Shown: positions 18,403 to 27,776 of the stretch, piece after piece | Numbering within the stretch: the first letter of the stretch is position 1 | How the letters are laid out: each line of letters starts with the position of its first letter | From: CBDVBD01 sp965372135 | GTDB lineage: Bacteria > Electryoneota > RPQS01 > CBDVBD01 | Assembly: GCA_965372135.1 (NCBI GenBank) | Contig: CBDVBD010000002.1 | Location: forward strand, 1-52,504 | Length of the DNA: 52,504 nt | Direction of reading: 5' to 3' | The notes under the pieces: generated by a model | The model's input: the letters and a program-made list of their open reading frames with translations, nothing else | Databases searched by the model: none | What the model was told of the DNA's origin: nothing | Made by a program: the position numbers and the translations under genes

Positions 18403-19000
18403 TTAGTTCTCGACACCAAATTCTGGCAACCGCGTGGTCGGAAGCAGTATTAATGTTCCAAAAGGTTTTTTCAAGTAATTCCGGTGGGAACCGTTCATCC
18501 ATCCTGACTAAACGCACCTGCTGATGTTCCAGGAAAGCATGCGCTTGGCGTTGTCCTGCGTTCAGTGCGGTTTCGATGTCCTTACGGCATCGCTTGGAAT
18601 AGAACCCCATCAAGGGTTCGGTCTTCCCCTGATGAGTGGGGACGATAATATCCTCCCCGGCGATTTCCTCCCACAAACATTGGATGATGTCAGGATGGAT
18701 AAATGGCGTGTCACAGGCGGTGATGAAGCAGTAGTCACCTTCTCCCACACCCAATGCGCTGTGAATGCCTCCCAATGGACCTTGCCCGGAAATCTCATCT
18801 ACAATATTTGTTAAATCAACATCGTGAAATTTATCACGATCATCGGTAATAAAAAACACCTGGTGGAACAAATTACGAAGTGTCTTGGTAATAAAATCAA
18901 CCACCTGGTGGCTATCCAAGGTCATCAGAGCTTTATCAGTGCCGAATCGGCGGCTCTTTCCTCCCCCTAAAATTGCTGCATAGGCAGAAGGCTGAGCCAT
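18395..19000 (-). CDS. mobA: Molybdenum cofactor guanylyltransferase MobA
   Basis: 201 residues of the nucleotidyltransferase fold. ILGGGKSRRFGTDKAL is the N-terminal GTP-binding signature, and ITACDTPF holds the metal-binding Asp. It adds GMP to molybdopterin to make MGD, the form needed by FdhA. First gene of the formate dehydrogenase operon, with fdhD overlapping its end. The ribosome site (AAGAAG) is weak. Confidence 0.92.
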   Translation of the reverse strand: MAQPSAYAAILGGGKSRRFGTDKALMTLDSHQVVDFITKTLRNLFHQVFFITDDRDKFHDVDLTNIVDEISGQGPLGGIHSALGVGEGDYCFITACDTPFIHPDIIQCLWEEIAGEDIIVPTHQGKTEPLMGFYSKRCRKDIETALNAGQRQAHAFLEHQQVRLVRMDERFPPELLEKTFWNINTASDHAVARIWCRELNA

Positions 19001-19070
19001 TTTTGATGTTCTTCTTACCTAAAAATTTCGCGAACTGCGGAGAAACCGCGGAATTTGACTTTATTTACCC

Positions 19071-19099
19071 AATGTAAATATTTATCGTGCTAATGTCAA
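19071..19099 (-). promoter_or_regulatory. Predicted promoter of the mobA-fdhDEAB operon
   Basis: Minus strand TTGACA (19099-19094), 17-nt spacer, TACATT (19076-19071), about 70 nt before mobA. A small ACTGCGG/CCGCGG inverted repeat lies in the leader. I see no sigma54-type element. Confidence 0.55.
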
Positions 19100-19195
19100 G
19101 AAAAAAACACGGAATATTTTGTTTGCATTGAATTTAAATATGTCAAATTTGATATAATTAAAACCTTTAATCCTTAAAAATTTACAAATCTATCC

Positions 19196-19224
19196 TTGAG
19201 TAATTCCTCTAAATTTACTATATT
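19196..19224 (+). promoter_or_regulatory. Predicted promoter of the second TonB receptor gene
   Basis: TTGAGT (19196-19201), 17-nt spacer, TATATT (19219-19224). It rules out a TTG start at 19227, which would lie upstream of the expected transcription start. Confidence 0.6.
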
Positions 19225-19304
19225 ATTTGGTATTTTTCAACACCCCTTGTAACAAAGTTCACAAAATTATCATAGGAAATCACCGATTGCCCTATAACCC
19301 ACTG

Positions 19305-21707
19305 ATGCAATACTTTTCAAGAATAGCCGCCATTTTTCTAATTGCTCTAGTGCTGATTAATGGAATTAGCTTAAAAGTATTTGCTGCCACCGGTATTCTC
19401 CACGGGCAGGTACTGAACCTATCCACTGGCAGACCAATTCCCAGTGCCAATGTATCCGTGGAAGGCTTACAAATGGGTGCCGCCACCGACCTGGAGGGTC
19501 ATTTCAGCATTCCGTTCATTCCAGTCGGCACCCACAACATCCACATCAGTTGCCTGGGGTACCGGCCGATTATCAAGCCAGACGTTTTTGTAAGTACAGG
19601 GGACAAAACATCCCTAATCGTGCACCTGGAACTATCGCCTATTGAGATGGAAGATGTGGTAGTAGAGCCCAGCTTTTTCGCGAAAAGCCGTGACGCGTCA
19701 ACCAGCTTCCACAGCATGGACTGGGCGGAAATCCGCATCGATCCAGGGTCGGTGGAAGACGTCCAACGCTCGATACAGGCGCTGCCTTCTGTGGTATCCG
19801 GTGCCGACCAGCTCAATGAAATCATCGTCCGAGGTGGCATGCCCAACGAGAATCTGTTCCTGCTGGACAATATCGAAATCCCCAATCCCAACCATTTCGG
19901 GCAGCAGGGAGAGGGCGGTGGACCCATCAATATGTTAAGTAACGATTTCGTGCGGGAGGTGGATTTCTACGCCGGAGCCTTCCCGTCATGCTATGGCGAC
20001 AGAGCCTCATCGGTAATGGACATCCACCTGCGTGAAGGTAACATGTCGCGCTATTCCGGAAACGTTAATGTCGGAATGGCGGGTGCCGGGATAATGGTTG
20101 AGGGACCGATAGCGCGCGAGAAATCCTCGTTCATGTTTTCCGCACGCCGGTCGTTCTTGGATTTAATCATTTCCAGCACCGGCTTAACCGCAGTCCCCCA
20201 ATATCACAACGCCCAAGCTAAAATTGACATTGAGCTTAACGCAAAAAATCACTTGTCTCTAAACGGTGTCTACGGTCATGATTACATTTCCATCGAAGAG
20301 GACGACGAAAGCGGCGGCTACAGTAGGGGAGTGGACCAGGTCATCAGCTACGGCGATCAAATAGTGACGGGAGGAACCTTACGTTCCCTGTGGGGCTCCA
20401 ACGCCTTCAGCTTCCTAACATTATCCCATGTCATCAGCGACTGGGAACAGGATGTATGGGAAGCCGATGGGAAGTACCTGTATCATAACACATCCCATGA
20501 AGCGGAAACCGCGTTGAAATTTGACCTGACCTGGAAATTACATCCCAAACACGATATCAGCTTCGGATTTCAGGGCAAATACATCATCGCCGACATCGAC
20601 CGTTGGGCGGAAGCCGATACCGTGTACTTATGGGACACCAATTTCAAAGACACCGAACAGGACACCATCACCGGCGTATTCTACCTGTATCATCCCTGGA
20701 TTGGCAATGGTATCGTGGATTCCTACAAAACCGGATTATACCTGCAGTATTCGGTGCGACCCTGGACCTGGGCAACCGTTCGTGCCGGCTGCCGTTGGGA
20801 TCGGTTTGATTACACCGGTGCTGAAAATCTGTCCCCGCGGGTTAGCCTATCCATCCAAGCCACCCGAAAAACTACGGTGAATCTGGCGTACGGCGAACAT
20901 GCCCAAACTCCACCGTACATCGACCTCACCATGCATCCCGCCAATCGGGACCTGGAAAACAAAGTATCCCGCCATATGGTGTTCGGTATTGAATACCTAC
21001 TCAGACCCGACACCAAAGCCACCATGGAACTGTATTATAAAGACAACCGCAATATCCCTATCCGGCTGCACACCACCACCGCCAACCCCTTCGATCCCGA
21101 CTACGGTCGGATGGTAAATCAGGGCGAAGGGGATTCCAAAGGCGTCGAATTATTCCTGCAGAAAAAATTCAGCCATAACTACCACGGTACCATCAGCTTA
21201 GCATTATACAGAACCCGAGCGGTAGATCCCCGCAATGGACAATTCTACGACTGGGATTACGACCACCGCTACGTATTGACCATCATTGGCGGCTACCGCA
21301 TCCGCTTCGGGAAAAAACACTGGTACCAGCACTTGCGCACCCGATGGTGGTATCTTGCCACCGCCTGGCTGTTGCCCTTAGCGGACGAGATGGAAATCGG
21401 CATCCGCTGGCGCTATTTAGGTGGTCGTCCCTACACCGAACCCATTTACCATCGTGAACTCCATTCCTGGGTCGTCGAAGAAAACCAGCCCTGGAACAAC
21501 GAAAGACACCCCCCCTATCACCGTTTGGACCTCCGCATCGATCGGCGGTTCTTCTTTAAGAATTGGAACCTGGTCACCTATTTCGACATCATGAACATTT
21601 ACGGGCGCGACAACATCTGGAATTATTCCCGCAATGACCTGGGCGAGGTGGAAGAAATCCTGCAGTGGAAAGTCTTCCCAGTGGGGGGGATGGTGATCGA
21701 ATTTTGA
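19305..21707 (+). CDS. TonB-dependent receptor with N-terminal carboxypeptidase-regulatory-like domain
   Basis: About 800 residues from the ATG at 19305; a TTG at 19287 with AGGAAA 8 nt before it is an alternative. A signal peptide (ending near VFAA) leads into a carboxypeptidase D regulatory-like domain (GILHGQVLNLSTGRPIP; ATDLEGHFSIP). A plug domain (IIVRGGMPNENLFLLDNIEI) and a beta-barrel end in MVIEF, with the terminal Phe expected for BAM insertion. The regulatory domain is typical of FCB receptors such as the SusC and FecA-like groups. No SusD-like gene is adjacent, so this is not an obvious polysaccharide locus. It stands alone, with its own promoter and terminator. Ligand unknown. Confidence 0.88.
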   Translation: MQYFSRIAAIFLIALVLINGISLKVFAATGILHGQVLNLSTGRPIPSANVSVEGLQMGAATDLEGHFSIPFIPVGTHNIHISCLGYRPIIKPDVFVSTGDKTSLIVHLELSPIEMEDVVVEPSFFAKSRDASTSFHSMDWAEIRIDPGSVEDVQRSIQALPSVVSGADQLNEIIVRGGMPNENLFLLDNIEIPNPNHFGQQGEGGGPINMLSNDFVREVDFYAGAFPSCYGDRASSVMDIHLREGNMSRYSGNVNVGMAGAGIMVEGPIAREKSSFMFSARRSFLDLIISSTGLTAVPQYHNAQAKIDIELNAKNHLSLNGVYGHDYISIEEDDESGGYSRGVDQVISYGDQIVTGGTLRSLWGSNAFSFLTLSHVISDWEQDVWEADGKYLYHNTSHEAETALKFDLTWKLHPKHDISFGFQGKYIIADIDRWAEADTVYLWDTNFKDTEQDTITGVFYLYHPWIGNGIVDSYKTGLYLQYSVRPWTWATVRAGCRWDRFDYTGAENLSPRVSLSIQATRKTTVNLAYGEHAQTPPYIDLTMHPANRDLENKVSRHMVFGIEYLLRPDTKATMELYYKDNRNIPIRLHTTTANPFDPDYGRMVNQGEGDSKGVELFLQKKFSHNYHGTISLALYRTRAVDPRNGQFYDWDYDHRYVLTIIGGYRIRFGKKHWYQHLRTRWWYLATAWLLPLADEMEIGIRWRYLGGRPYTEPIYHRELHSWVVEENQPWNNERHPPYHRLDLRIDRRFFFKNWNLVTYFDIMNIYGRDNIWNYSRNDLGEVEEILQWKVFPVGGMVIEF

Positions 21708-21731
21708 ACTCGATGGCTTTTTGGCAGAAAT

Positions 21732-21763
21732 AAAAACCCCACGAACGCATTCATGGGGTTTTT
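21732..21763. terminator. Bidirectional terminator between converging genes
   Basis: AAAAACCCCA pairs with TGGGGTTTTT over a 12-nt interior that has a small stem of its own. It can stop transcription from both sides. Confidence 0.85.
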
Positions 21764-21788
21764 GTGAATAATAGCTAATTATTGATTC

Positions 21789-22205
21789 TCATTCAGTCGG
21801 CGGCGGTGGCGGTGGCGGTGGAGTCGGTGCTGGTGCCGGAGTTGGAGCCGGTGCAGGTGCGAGTTCAATTGTCCGCATAGGTGCCTTGAAAACAACGGTA
21901 GTGATTAGCTCAATCAAAAATCCCCATACAATCCCTGCAACAGAGAGGATTATAAATGCTCCGAAGGGTACTGAAATAGCCAGCGATCCCAAAAATCCGA
22001 TTATAATGCCATGCAGTGCCCAGTGCATCCTCCAGCAGGAAATTCCGATCATTAAACCGATCAGAGTGCGGTTTAGAGCGGTGCCGCACATCTTAGCGGA
22101 AGTCATCTCTTCTGGACCCAATTTCCACTGTGCTATATAAGCACATGCTAATCCGGCAATCATACCTAAGATGATTGAAATGATTAATCGTTTGGTGTAA
22201 ACCAC
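21789..22205 (-). CDS. Small membrane protein with alternating Ala-Pro tail
   Basis: 138 residues of unknown function, read from a GTG at 22205 that has a strong AGGAGGTG 5 nt upstream. Four hydrophobic stretches (near residues 5-28, 43-60, 63-80 and 81-105) suggest a compact integral membrane protein. The last 25 residues are alternating Ala-Pro followed by a Pro-rich stretch. The Gly-rich helices resemble small glycine-zipper membrane proteins, but I do not recognise a family. It has its own predicted promoter. Confidence 0.7.
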   Translation of the reverse strand: MVYTKRLIISIILGMIAGLACAYIAQWKLGPEEMTSAKMCGTALNRTLIGLMIGISCWRMHWALHGIIIGFLGSLAISVPFGAFIILSVAGIVWGFLIELITTVVFKAPMRTIELAPAPAPTPAPAPTPPPPPPPPTE

Positions 22206-22301
22206 AATAACACCTCCTCAATAAATGATGATTCAAAGATCCGGTAGTGAAGTTTTCGGATATGTCAAGGAAGATATTACATAACACACTGCACCGCACG
22301 T

Positions 22302-22330
22302 AATATAACATTACAAATTATAAATGTCCA
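22302..22330 (-). promoter_or_regulatory. Predicted promoter of the Ala-Pro-tail membrane protein
   Basis: Minus strand TGGACA (22330-22325), 17-nt spacer, TATATT (22307-22302), about 95 nt before the GTG start. Confidence 0.5.
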
Positions 22331-22431
22331 GAAAATAAGAGCGTAGTTATTACGCATCCCTAATACTGATTTCTTGGATTCGTTTTATAATCATCGAAAA
22401 GGCTAACCATTCAAATGCGTTTAAATTTCCC

Positions 22432-22478
22432 TTGACTTTCCTCAGTAAGAATTGTATATTTTTAAGTTGCATTATTTT
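22432..22478 (+). promoter_or_regulatory. Predicted promoter of the glycolytic operon with a shared initiation-region element
   Basis: TTGACT (22432-22437), 17-nt spacer, TATATT (22455-22460). Two nt after the -10 begins TAAGTTGCATTATTTT (22463-22478), identical over 16 nt to the sequence at the same place in the rpsU promoter (29983-29998). The expected transcription start falls inside it. Confidence 0.7.
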
Positions 22479-22501
22479 GAATATCACTTTGTGGAGATAG
22501 T

Positions 22502-23527
22502 ATGCGAGTAGGCGTTTTAACAGGCGGTGGTGACTGCCCCGGATTGAATGCAGTAATCCGCGGTGTTGCCCGTCGTGCCATCACCAGCTACGACTATGAT
22601 GTGCTGGGAATCAAGAACGGCTGGAAGGGGTTGATCGACGGCGCTGTAGAACCCCTTGGGCTCTATGCCGTGTCGGGAATCCTGCATCGTGGTGGAACAA
22701 TCTTAGGAACCTCCCGCACCAATCCCACCAAGGATCGAGACGACTATCTCCGCGTGAGGGATAATATCCAGCGGTACGAAATCGATGCTTTGATTGCTGT
22801 GGGCGGGGATGACACCTTGTCGGCGGCTTTAGCGCTGCACAAGGAAGGCATTAACGTCATCGGCATCCCCAAAACTATCGACAATGATATTATGGGAACC
22901 GATTTCACCTTTGGATTCAATACCGCCGTATCCGTTGTAACTGAAGCCATCGATCGCCTGCACACTACTGCCGAATCCCACCACCGCATCATGGTGGTGG
23001 AGGTGATGGGGCGTCATTCCGGATGGATTGCCGTGATGTCAGGTATCGCCGGAGGCGCCGATTATATCATTATCCCCGAAGTCCCATACGATCTGGAGAA
23101 AATCTGTGACGCCTTGAAACAACGGCATAAAACTAAGAAATTCTCCATCGTAGTAGTAGCGGAAGGCGCCACCTCAGCCACCGGTGAACTGGTAAGCCAG
23201 TCGAACAGGGTGGATGAATTCGGGAACATTCGCTTAGGCGGCATCGGACAAATTGTGGGCGACAGGATCGAGGATCTTACCGGTATCGAAACTCGAGTCA
23301 CAATTTTAGGGCATGTCCAGCGCGGGGGATCACCAACCGCTTATGACCGAATTCTTGCCACTCGATTCGGAGTACGGGCTGTGGATGCGGTTGAACAAAG
23401 GCAATTCGGCAAAATGGTGGCGCTGCGTTCCGAGGAAATCATCATGGTCGACTTGGAAGAAGCGGTGCTGGAAAACAAAAAAGTGGATATGAAACTTTAC
23501 GAAATCGCTGAGATCTTTTTCGGATAA
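22502..23527 (+). CDS. 6-phosphofructokinase, residues of the pyrophosphate-dependent type
   Basis: 341 residues, the length of group III phosphofructokinases. GGGDCPGLNAVIRG is the N-terminal nucleotide or PPi loop, PKTIDND the catalytic site and MGRHSGWIA the fructose-6-phosphate site. Positions 101-104 read GGDD and position 124 is Lys. In this family Gly104/Gly124 mark ATP users, while Asp104 with Lys124 marks PPi users, so PPi is the likely phosphoryl donor and the step would be reversible. That is inference from the family rule. GGAG lies 6 nt before the ATG. First gene of a glycolytic run on the plus strand. Confidence 0.88.
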   Translation: MRVGVLTGGGDCPGLNAVIRGVARRAITSYDYDVLGIKNGWKGLIDGAVEPLGLYAVSGILHRGGTILGTSRTNPTKDRDDYLRVRDNIQRYEIDALIAVGGDDTLSAALALHKEGINVIGIPKTIDNDIMGTDFTFGFNTAVSVVTEAIDRLHTTAESHHRIMVVEVMGRHSGWIAVMSGIAGGADYIIIPEVPYDLEKICDALKQRHKTKKFSIVVVAEGATSATGELVSQSNRVDEFGNIRLGGIGQIVGDRIEDLTGIETRVTILGHVQRGGSPTAYDRILATRFGVRAVDAVEQRQFGKMVALRSEEIIMVDLEEAVLENKKVDMKLYEIAEIFFG

Positions 23528-23560
23528 TTAAATCGACAGTACATCTGGAGGAATAGAAAC

Positions 23561-24628
23561 ATGGGAGACGTTTACACTTTAGTTCCCGATAATATTCGAT
23601 CGAAACTGGGGAGTGCGAGTGGGGTGTGCTTGATCAACGGAAAGGAGTTGTTCGGCAAAATGCGCGATGAGACCTTTATTCTGATGGCGTGTAACACCAG
23701 AATCAAACACGCCATTCCCGGCATCATGCGTGCTGCACAGGAATTGGATGCGTTGGTAGCGTTTGAATTAGCCATGTCCGAAGGTTACGTGGACGGCGGT
23801 TACACCGGAATGCCGCCACATGTGTATTTTAATACCATCATCGACTACGCTGAACGTACCGGTTTCACGAAACCCTTTGTCATCCACGGCGACCACATCA
23901 CCATCAAAAGTACCTCGGAAGACGACATCAACAAAGGTCGCATTTTGATTGACGCTGAGCTGGATGCTGGGTACACCTGTTTCGCCATCGACGCCAGCTT
24001 CAACGAATTACCGGATAATATTCGCATCGCCCAAGATTTAGCTACAAAGATCGTCGATGCTGATTTAGGGCTGGAAGTGGAAGTGGGCGAGATCAAATCC
24101 ACCGGCACCGAAGCCGAAATCACATCGGTGGAAGAAGGACGGGATTTCATCGATGCCTTGGTGGATAGCGGCATCAATCCCAACCTATTGGCGATCAACA
24201 ACGGATCCAAGCACGGCAACTATTTGCCCGGCGAAGAAATTCATATCGACCTGGAACGCACCAAAGATGTGCACCGGGCGATCAGTATGCACGGCGTGGA
24301 CATCGCCCAACACGGCATCACCGGTACTCCGTTGCATCTGATGATTCAATTCGCCGAATGCGGCATCAAGAAGGGGAACGTGGGTACACTATGGCAAAAC
24401 ATCGCCCACGAACATCTTCCCGAAGAACTGATGACCCGCATGAAACAGTGGGCGTCGGATGAAGGGAAAAATGTCAAGATGGCAACCAAGCCCTTCAAGG
24501 AAGAAATCGACAGCATCCCCGATTCCTACCGGTTGGCGATTGAGGATCACGCCTACCGGGAAGCCAAGGAATTCCTTACCGCCTTCCAAGCGGTCGGATC
24601 GGCAAGCAAGCTGGCTGAAAAAATATAG
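23561..24628 (+). CDS. Class II fructose-bisphosphate aldolase family protein
   Basis: 355 residues. HGDH (Zn2+ ligand region), EVEVGEI, NNGSKHG and HGITGTP are the class II aldolase signatures, including His zinc ligands and the phosphate-binding Gly/Ser loop. It should split fructose 1,6-bisphosphate into dihydroxyacetone phosphate and glyceraldehyde 3-phosphate, feeding the downstream tpiA and gap products. GGAGGAA precedes the ATG. It lies 33 nt after the phosphofructokinase gene, with no promoter between. Confidence 0.88.
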   Translation: MGDVYTLVPDNIRSKLGSASGVCLINGKELFGKMRDETFILMACNTRIKHAIPGIMRAAQELDALVAFELAMSEGYVDGGYTGMPPHVYFNTIIDYAERTGFTKPFVIHGDHITIKSTSEDDINKGRILIDAELDAGYTCFAIDASFNELPDNIRIAQDLATKIVDADLGLEVEVGEIKSTGTEAEITSVEEGRDFIDALVDSGINPNLLAINNGSKHGNYLPGEEIHIDLERTKDVHRAISMHGVDIAQHGITGTPLHLMIQFAECGIKKGNVGTLWQNIAHEHLPEELMTRMKQWASDEGKNVKMATKPFKEEIDSIPDSYRLAIEDHAYREAKEFLTAFQAVGSASKLAEKI

Positions 24629-24712
24629 CAATTCTATGGGAACTATGTATCGTTGGTTATTGTTTACCGAACGTAGTTCCCAGTGAAAATCGCAACATTT
24701 CGGGAGGAGTTA

Positions 24713-25708
24713 ATGGCAATAAAAATCGGAATCAACGGATTCGGACGGATCGGACGACTGGTACTTAAACGCGCCTTCAACGATCCGGACATCGACATAG
24801 CGGGTATCAATGACCTCACCGATGCCGGAACCTTAGCGCACTTGTTGAAATACGATTCGGTGCATGGCGTGTTTTCTGGTGATGTTTATGCCGAGGGCGA
24901 TAACCTTGTCGTAGATGGAAAAGTAATTCCAGTAACTGCGGAAAGAAATCCCGCCGATTTGCCCTGGAGAAATTATGGCGTAACGGTGGTGATCGAATCC
25001 ACCGGCGTATTCCGCAAACGGGAACAAATCGCCGCTCATTTGGCAGCAGGTGCATCCAAAGTGGTACTGACTGTACCCCCCAAGGACGAGATCGATGCTA
25101 TGATAGTATTAGGTGTCAACGATGACGCACTCAAACCGGAACATCAAATCGTATCCAATGCCAGTTGTACTACCAACTGCTTAGCGCCGGTAGTAAAAGT
25201 ATTGAACGACAAGTACGGTGTCCATTATGGTATGATGACTACCATTCATGCTTACACCAACGATCAGTGTCTGCTCGATTTCCCGCATTCCGATTTAAGA
25301 CGGGCTCGCGCCGCTGCGGTTAACATCATTCCCACGTCTACAGGGGCTGCTCGAGCAGTGGGCAAGGTCATTCCCGAATTGAACGGCAAAATGGACGGAA
25401 TGGCGCTTCGGGTGCCGGTCATGGATGGATCCGTGGTAGATTTGGTTTGCTTATTAGGTGCGGAACCGTCCGTCGAGGAAATCAATGCTGCTATGAAAGA
25501 AGCCGCTGATGGTCCCATGAAGGGCATCCTGCAGTACACCGAAGATCCCATCGTGTCCCAGGACATTGTAGGAAATCCCCATTCTAGCATCTTCGACGCC
25601 AAACTAACCATGCGAATCGGTAACCACATGGTCAAAATCATCTCCTGGTATGATAATGAGTGGGGTTATAGCTGCCGGGTAGTGGATTTGATTAAAAGAG
25701 TTGCCTGA
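24713..25708 (+). CDS. gap: Glyceraldehyde-3-phosphate dehydrogenase
   Basis: 331 residues from the ATG at 24713, which has GGGAGGAG directly upstream; an in-frame upstream codon at 24683 lacks one. GINGFGRIGR is the NAD-binding loop, SNASCTTNCLAP carries the catalytic Cys, and WYDNEWGYS is the C-terminal signature. INDLTD at the end of the second strand suits NAD rather than NADP. It oxidises glyceraldehyde 3-phosphate to 1,3-bisphosphoglycerate. It lies 2 nt before pgk. Confidence 0.95.
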   Translation: MAIKIGINGFGRIGRLVLKRAFNDPDIDIAGINDLTDAGTLAHLLKYDSVHGVFSGDVYAEGDNLVVDGKVIPVTAERNPADLPWRNYGVTVVIESTGVFRKREQIAAHLAAGASKVVLTVPPKDEIDAMIVLGVNDDALKPEHQIVSNASCTTNCLAPVVKVLNDKYGVHYGMMTTIHAYTNDQCLLDFPHSDLRRARAAAVNIIPTSTGAARAVGKVIPELNGKMDGMALRVPVMDGSVVDLVCLLGAEPSVEEINAAMKEAADGPMKGILQYTEDPIVSQDIVGNPHSSIFDAKLTMRIGNHMVKIISWYDNEWGYSCRVVDLIKRVA

Positions 25709-25710
25709 AT

Positions 25711-26913
25711 ATGAATAAACTTCATATCGATGATATTGAAGTACAGGGTAAACGTGTGTTGGTGCGGGTGGATTTCAACGTCCCGTTGGATGAACAGCAA
25801 CATGTGACCGATGATGCCCGTATCCGCGCTGAATTAACCACCATTTCCCGGTTGATGAGTCGTGGCGCACGTGTAATCCTGATGTCTCATTTGGGGCGAC
25901 CCAAAGGGCAGCGAAAACCCGAATTCAGCTTGAAACCAGTGGCTGATCGATTGGCGTTGTTACTGGATAAGCCCGTAGTGTTTGCCCCGGACTGCATCGG
26001 ACCTGAAGTGTCCCAAATGGTGGATGTTCTGGAAGATGGGCAGGTGATGCTGCTGGAGAACCTGCGTTTCCATAAGGCGGAAACCGATAACGCCCCCGAA
26101 TTCGCCAAACAGTTAGCAGCATTAGGTGAGGTGTATGTCAACGATGCTTTCGGAACCGCGCACCGTGCCCATGCTTCCACCGAAGGCGTCGCACACTATT
26201 TCGATATCCGTGCCTGCGGTGACCTGTTGCGTAAGGAGATCGACTACCTTGGGGGAGCCTTGAAAAATCCGGAACGTCCCTTTTTAGCCATCCTCGGTGG
26301 CGCCAAAGTGTCCGGTAAAATCGAGGTGATTGAAAATTTATTGGAGAAGGTGGATGGATTCCTGGTCGGCGGTGGGATGGCATTCGCATTCATCAAAGCC
26401 CAGGGTTCCGATATCGGCAACACTCTTTTCGAGGAAGAGACGTTACCGATAGCGAAAAAGGTGTTGTACCAAACCATGGAAATGGGAATCCCCTTCGGGC
26501 TGCCGGAAGATTGTTGTGTGGCGGATAAATTCGCCGCTGATGCCAATACCGAGATCGTATCTTCCGATCATATCCCCAATGATTGGATGGCGCTGGATAT
26601 TGGTCCCAAAGCGGTGGAAGCGTTCGTGGAGCAAATCCGAAACGCCAAGACCATCGTGTGGAACGGTCCCATGGGCGTGTTTGAATTCGAAGCCTTCCGG
26701 GAAGGAACCCGGGCTATAGCAAAAGCGTTAGCGGACGCTACCAGCACTGGCGCCACCACTATCATCGGCGGTGGTGATTCCGCAGCGGCGCTGGCTCAGT
26801 TAGGACTATCTAACCAAGTCAGTCATGTATCGACCGGTGGCGGTGCGGCATTGGAATTCCTGGAAGGGAAAACCCTTCCTGGTGTGGCGGTATTAACTGA
26901 TCGACTATCATAA
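25711..26913 (+). CDS. pgk: Phosphoglycerate kinase
   Basis: 400 residues, the usual length. RVDFNVPLDE is the N-terminal signature, SHLGRPKG the 3-phosphoglycerate site and ENLRFHKAE a second conserved element. GGAKVSGKI and GGGDSAAAL form the nucleotide-binding side. It transfers phosphate from 1,3-bisphosphoglycerate to ADP. It is packed between gap and tpiA (gaps of 2 and 9 nt), so all three are surely co-transcribed. Confidence 0.96.
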   Translation: MNKLHIDDIEVQGKRVLVRVDFNVPLDEQQHVTDDARIRAELTTISRLMSRGARVILMSHLGRPKGQRKPEFSLKPVADRLALLLDKPVVFAPDCIGPEVSQMVDVLEDGQVMLLENLRFHKAETDNAPEFAKQLAALGEVYVNDAFGTAHRAHASTEGVAHYFDIRACGDLLRKEIDYLGGALKNPERPFLAILGGAKVSGKIEVIENLLEKVDGFLVGGGMAFAFIKAQGSDIGNTLFEEETLPIAKKVLYQTMEMGIPFGLPEDCCVADKFAADANTEIVSSDHIPNDWMALDIGPKAVEAFVEQIRNAKTIVWNGPMGVFEFEAFREGTRAIAKALADATSTGATTIIGGGDSAAALAQLGLSNQVSHVSTGGGAALEFLEGKTLPGVAVLTDRLS

Positions 26914-26922
26914 GGATAAGTA

Positions 26923-27702
26923 ATGGCAGTACATAAGCGAAAACCATTTATCGCTGGCAACTGGAAAATGAATAAAACCGCTGGCGATGCGAAGGAATTG
27001 GTGGAAGCGTTGACCGCCAAATCGGATTTGATTCAAGCTTCGACTGCGGTATTATGTCCGCCATTTACCGTGTTGAATGCAGTGGCTGGTGTGATCGAAT
27101 CATCACCTTATCATTTAGGCGGGCAGAACGTATTCTGGGAGAATTCCGGCGCATTTACCGGTGAGGTATCACCGCCCATGCTGCGTGCTGTGGGCTGCGA
27201 ATATGTCATCGTTGGACATTCCGAACGGCGGCAGTATTTCGGGGAAACCGACGCATCGGTCAACCGCAAAATCAAAGCAGCTCAGGTCAGTGACTTGATC
27301 CCCATCGTGTGTGTTGGTGAAACCTTGCAGGATCGGGAAGACGGGAAAACCAACGACATCATCAAAAAACAGATCACCGGTGTCCTTGCGGGATTGAATA
27401 ACAATGCGGTGCGGTCGCTGGTCATCGCCTACGAACCGGTTTGGGCGATTGGCACCGGAATGAATGCCGAACCCAAAGACGCCGATGCGGTCCACGCTTA
27501 CATCCGTGAGTTGATTAGCGAGTTACACTCCCCGGAAATTGCGGAAAATATTATTATCCTGTACGGTGGTAGTGTCAATGACGAGAACGCCAAGGACCTG
27601 CTCGGTATGGAAAATATCGACGGCGCTCTGATTGGCGGTGCCAGTCTGAAACCGGCGTCGTTTCTACAAATCATCGAGACGGCGGAATCCTTGGCTAAGT
27701 AA
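26923..27702 (+). CDS. tpiA: Triosephosphate isomerase
   Basis: 259 residues. GNWKMN holds Lys15, GHSERR the catalytic His, and YEPVWAIGTG the catalytic Glu; YGGSVNDENA and LIGGASLKPASF complete the phosphate site. It interconverts dihydroxyacetone phosphate and glyceraldehyde 3-phosphate. Its last 35 nt and the following spacer are repeated at 29321-29394, on the far side of an inserted island, with only synonymous changes in the coding part. The 3' end therefore seems to have been supplied or duplicated by an insertion event. Confidence 0.96.
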   Translation: MAVHKRKPFIAGNWKMNKTAGDAKELVEALTAKSDLIQASTAVLCPPFTVLNAVAGVIESSPYHLGGQNVFWENSGAFTGEVSPPMLRAVGCEYVIVGHSERRQYFGETDASVNRKIKAAQVSDLIPIVCVGETLQDREDGKTNDIIKKQITGVLAGLNNNAVRSLVIAYEPVWAIGTGMNAEPKDADAVHAYIRELISELHSPEIAENIIILYGGSVNDENAKDLLGMENIDGALIGGASLKPASFLQIIETAESLAK

Positions 27703-27741
27703 CCCCGGATGATTGCCGATACAATTGGCGAACATCCTTTT
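27668..27741 (+). repeat. Direct repeat, left copy (tpiA 3' end plus spacer)
   Basis: 74 nt covering the last 11 codons of tpiA and the spacer after it. It matches 29321-29394 at 69 of 74 positions without gaps. It marks the left boundary of the island between tpiA and secG. Confidence 0.9.
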
Positions 27742-27776
27742 AACTTTTATGGTCTTATATGGTAAAGGGCAATACA

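Noticed and set aside
21789..21860. The GGTGGC-rich DNA at the end of the small membrane gene as a tandem repeat element
   Set aside because: It is simply the coding sequence for the Ala-Pro and Pro-rich tail of the protein.
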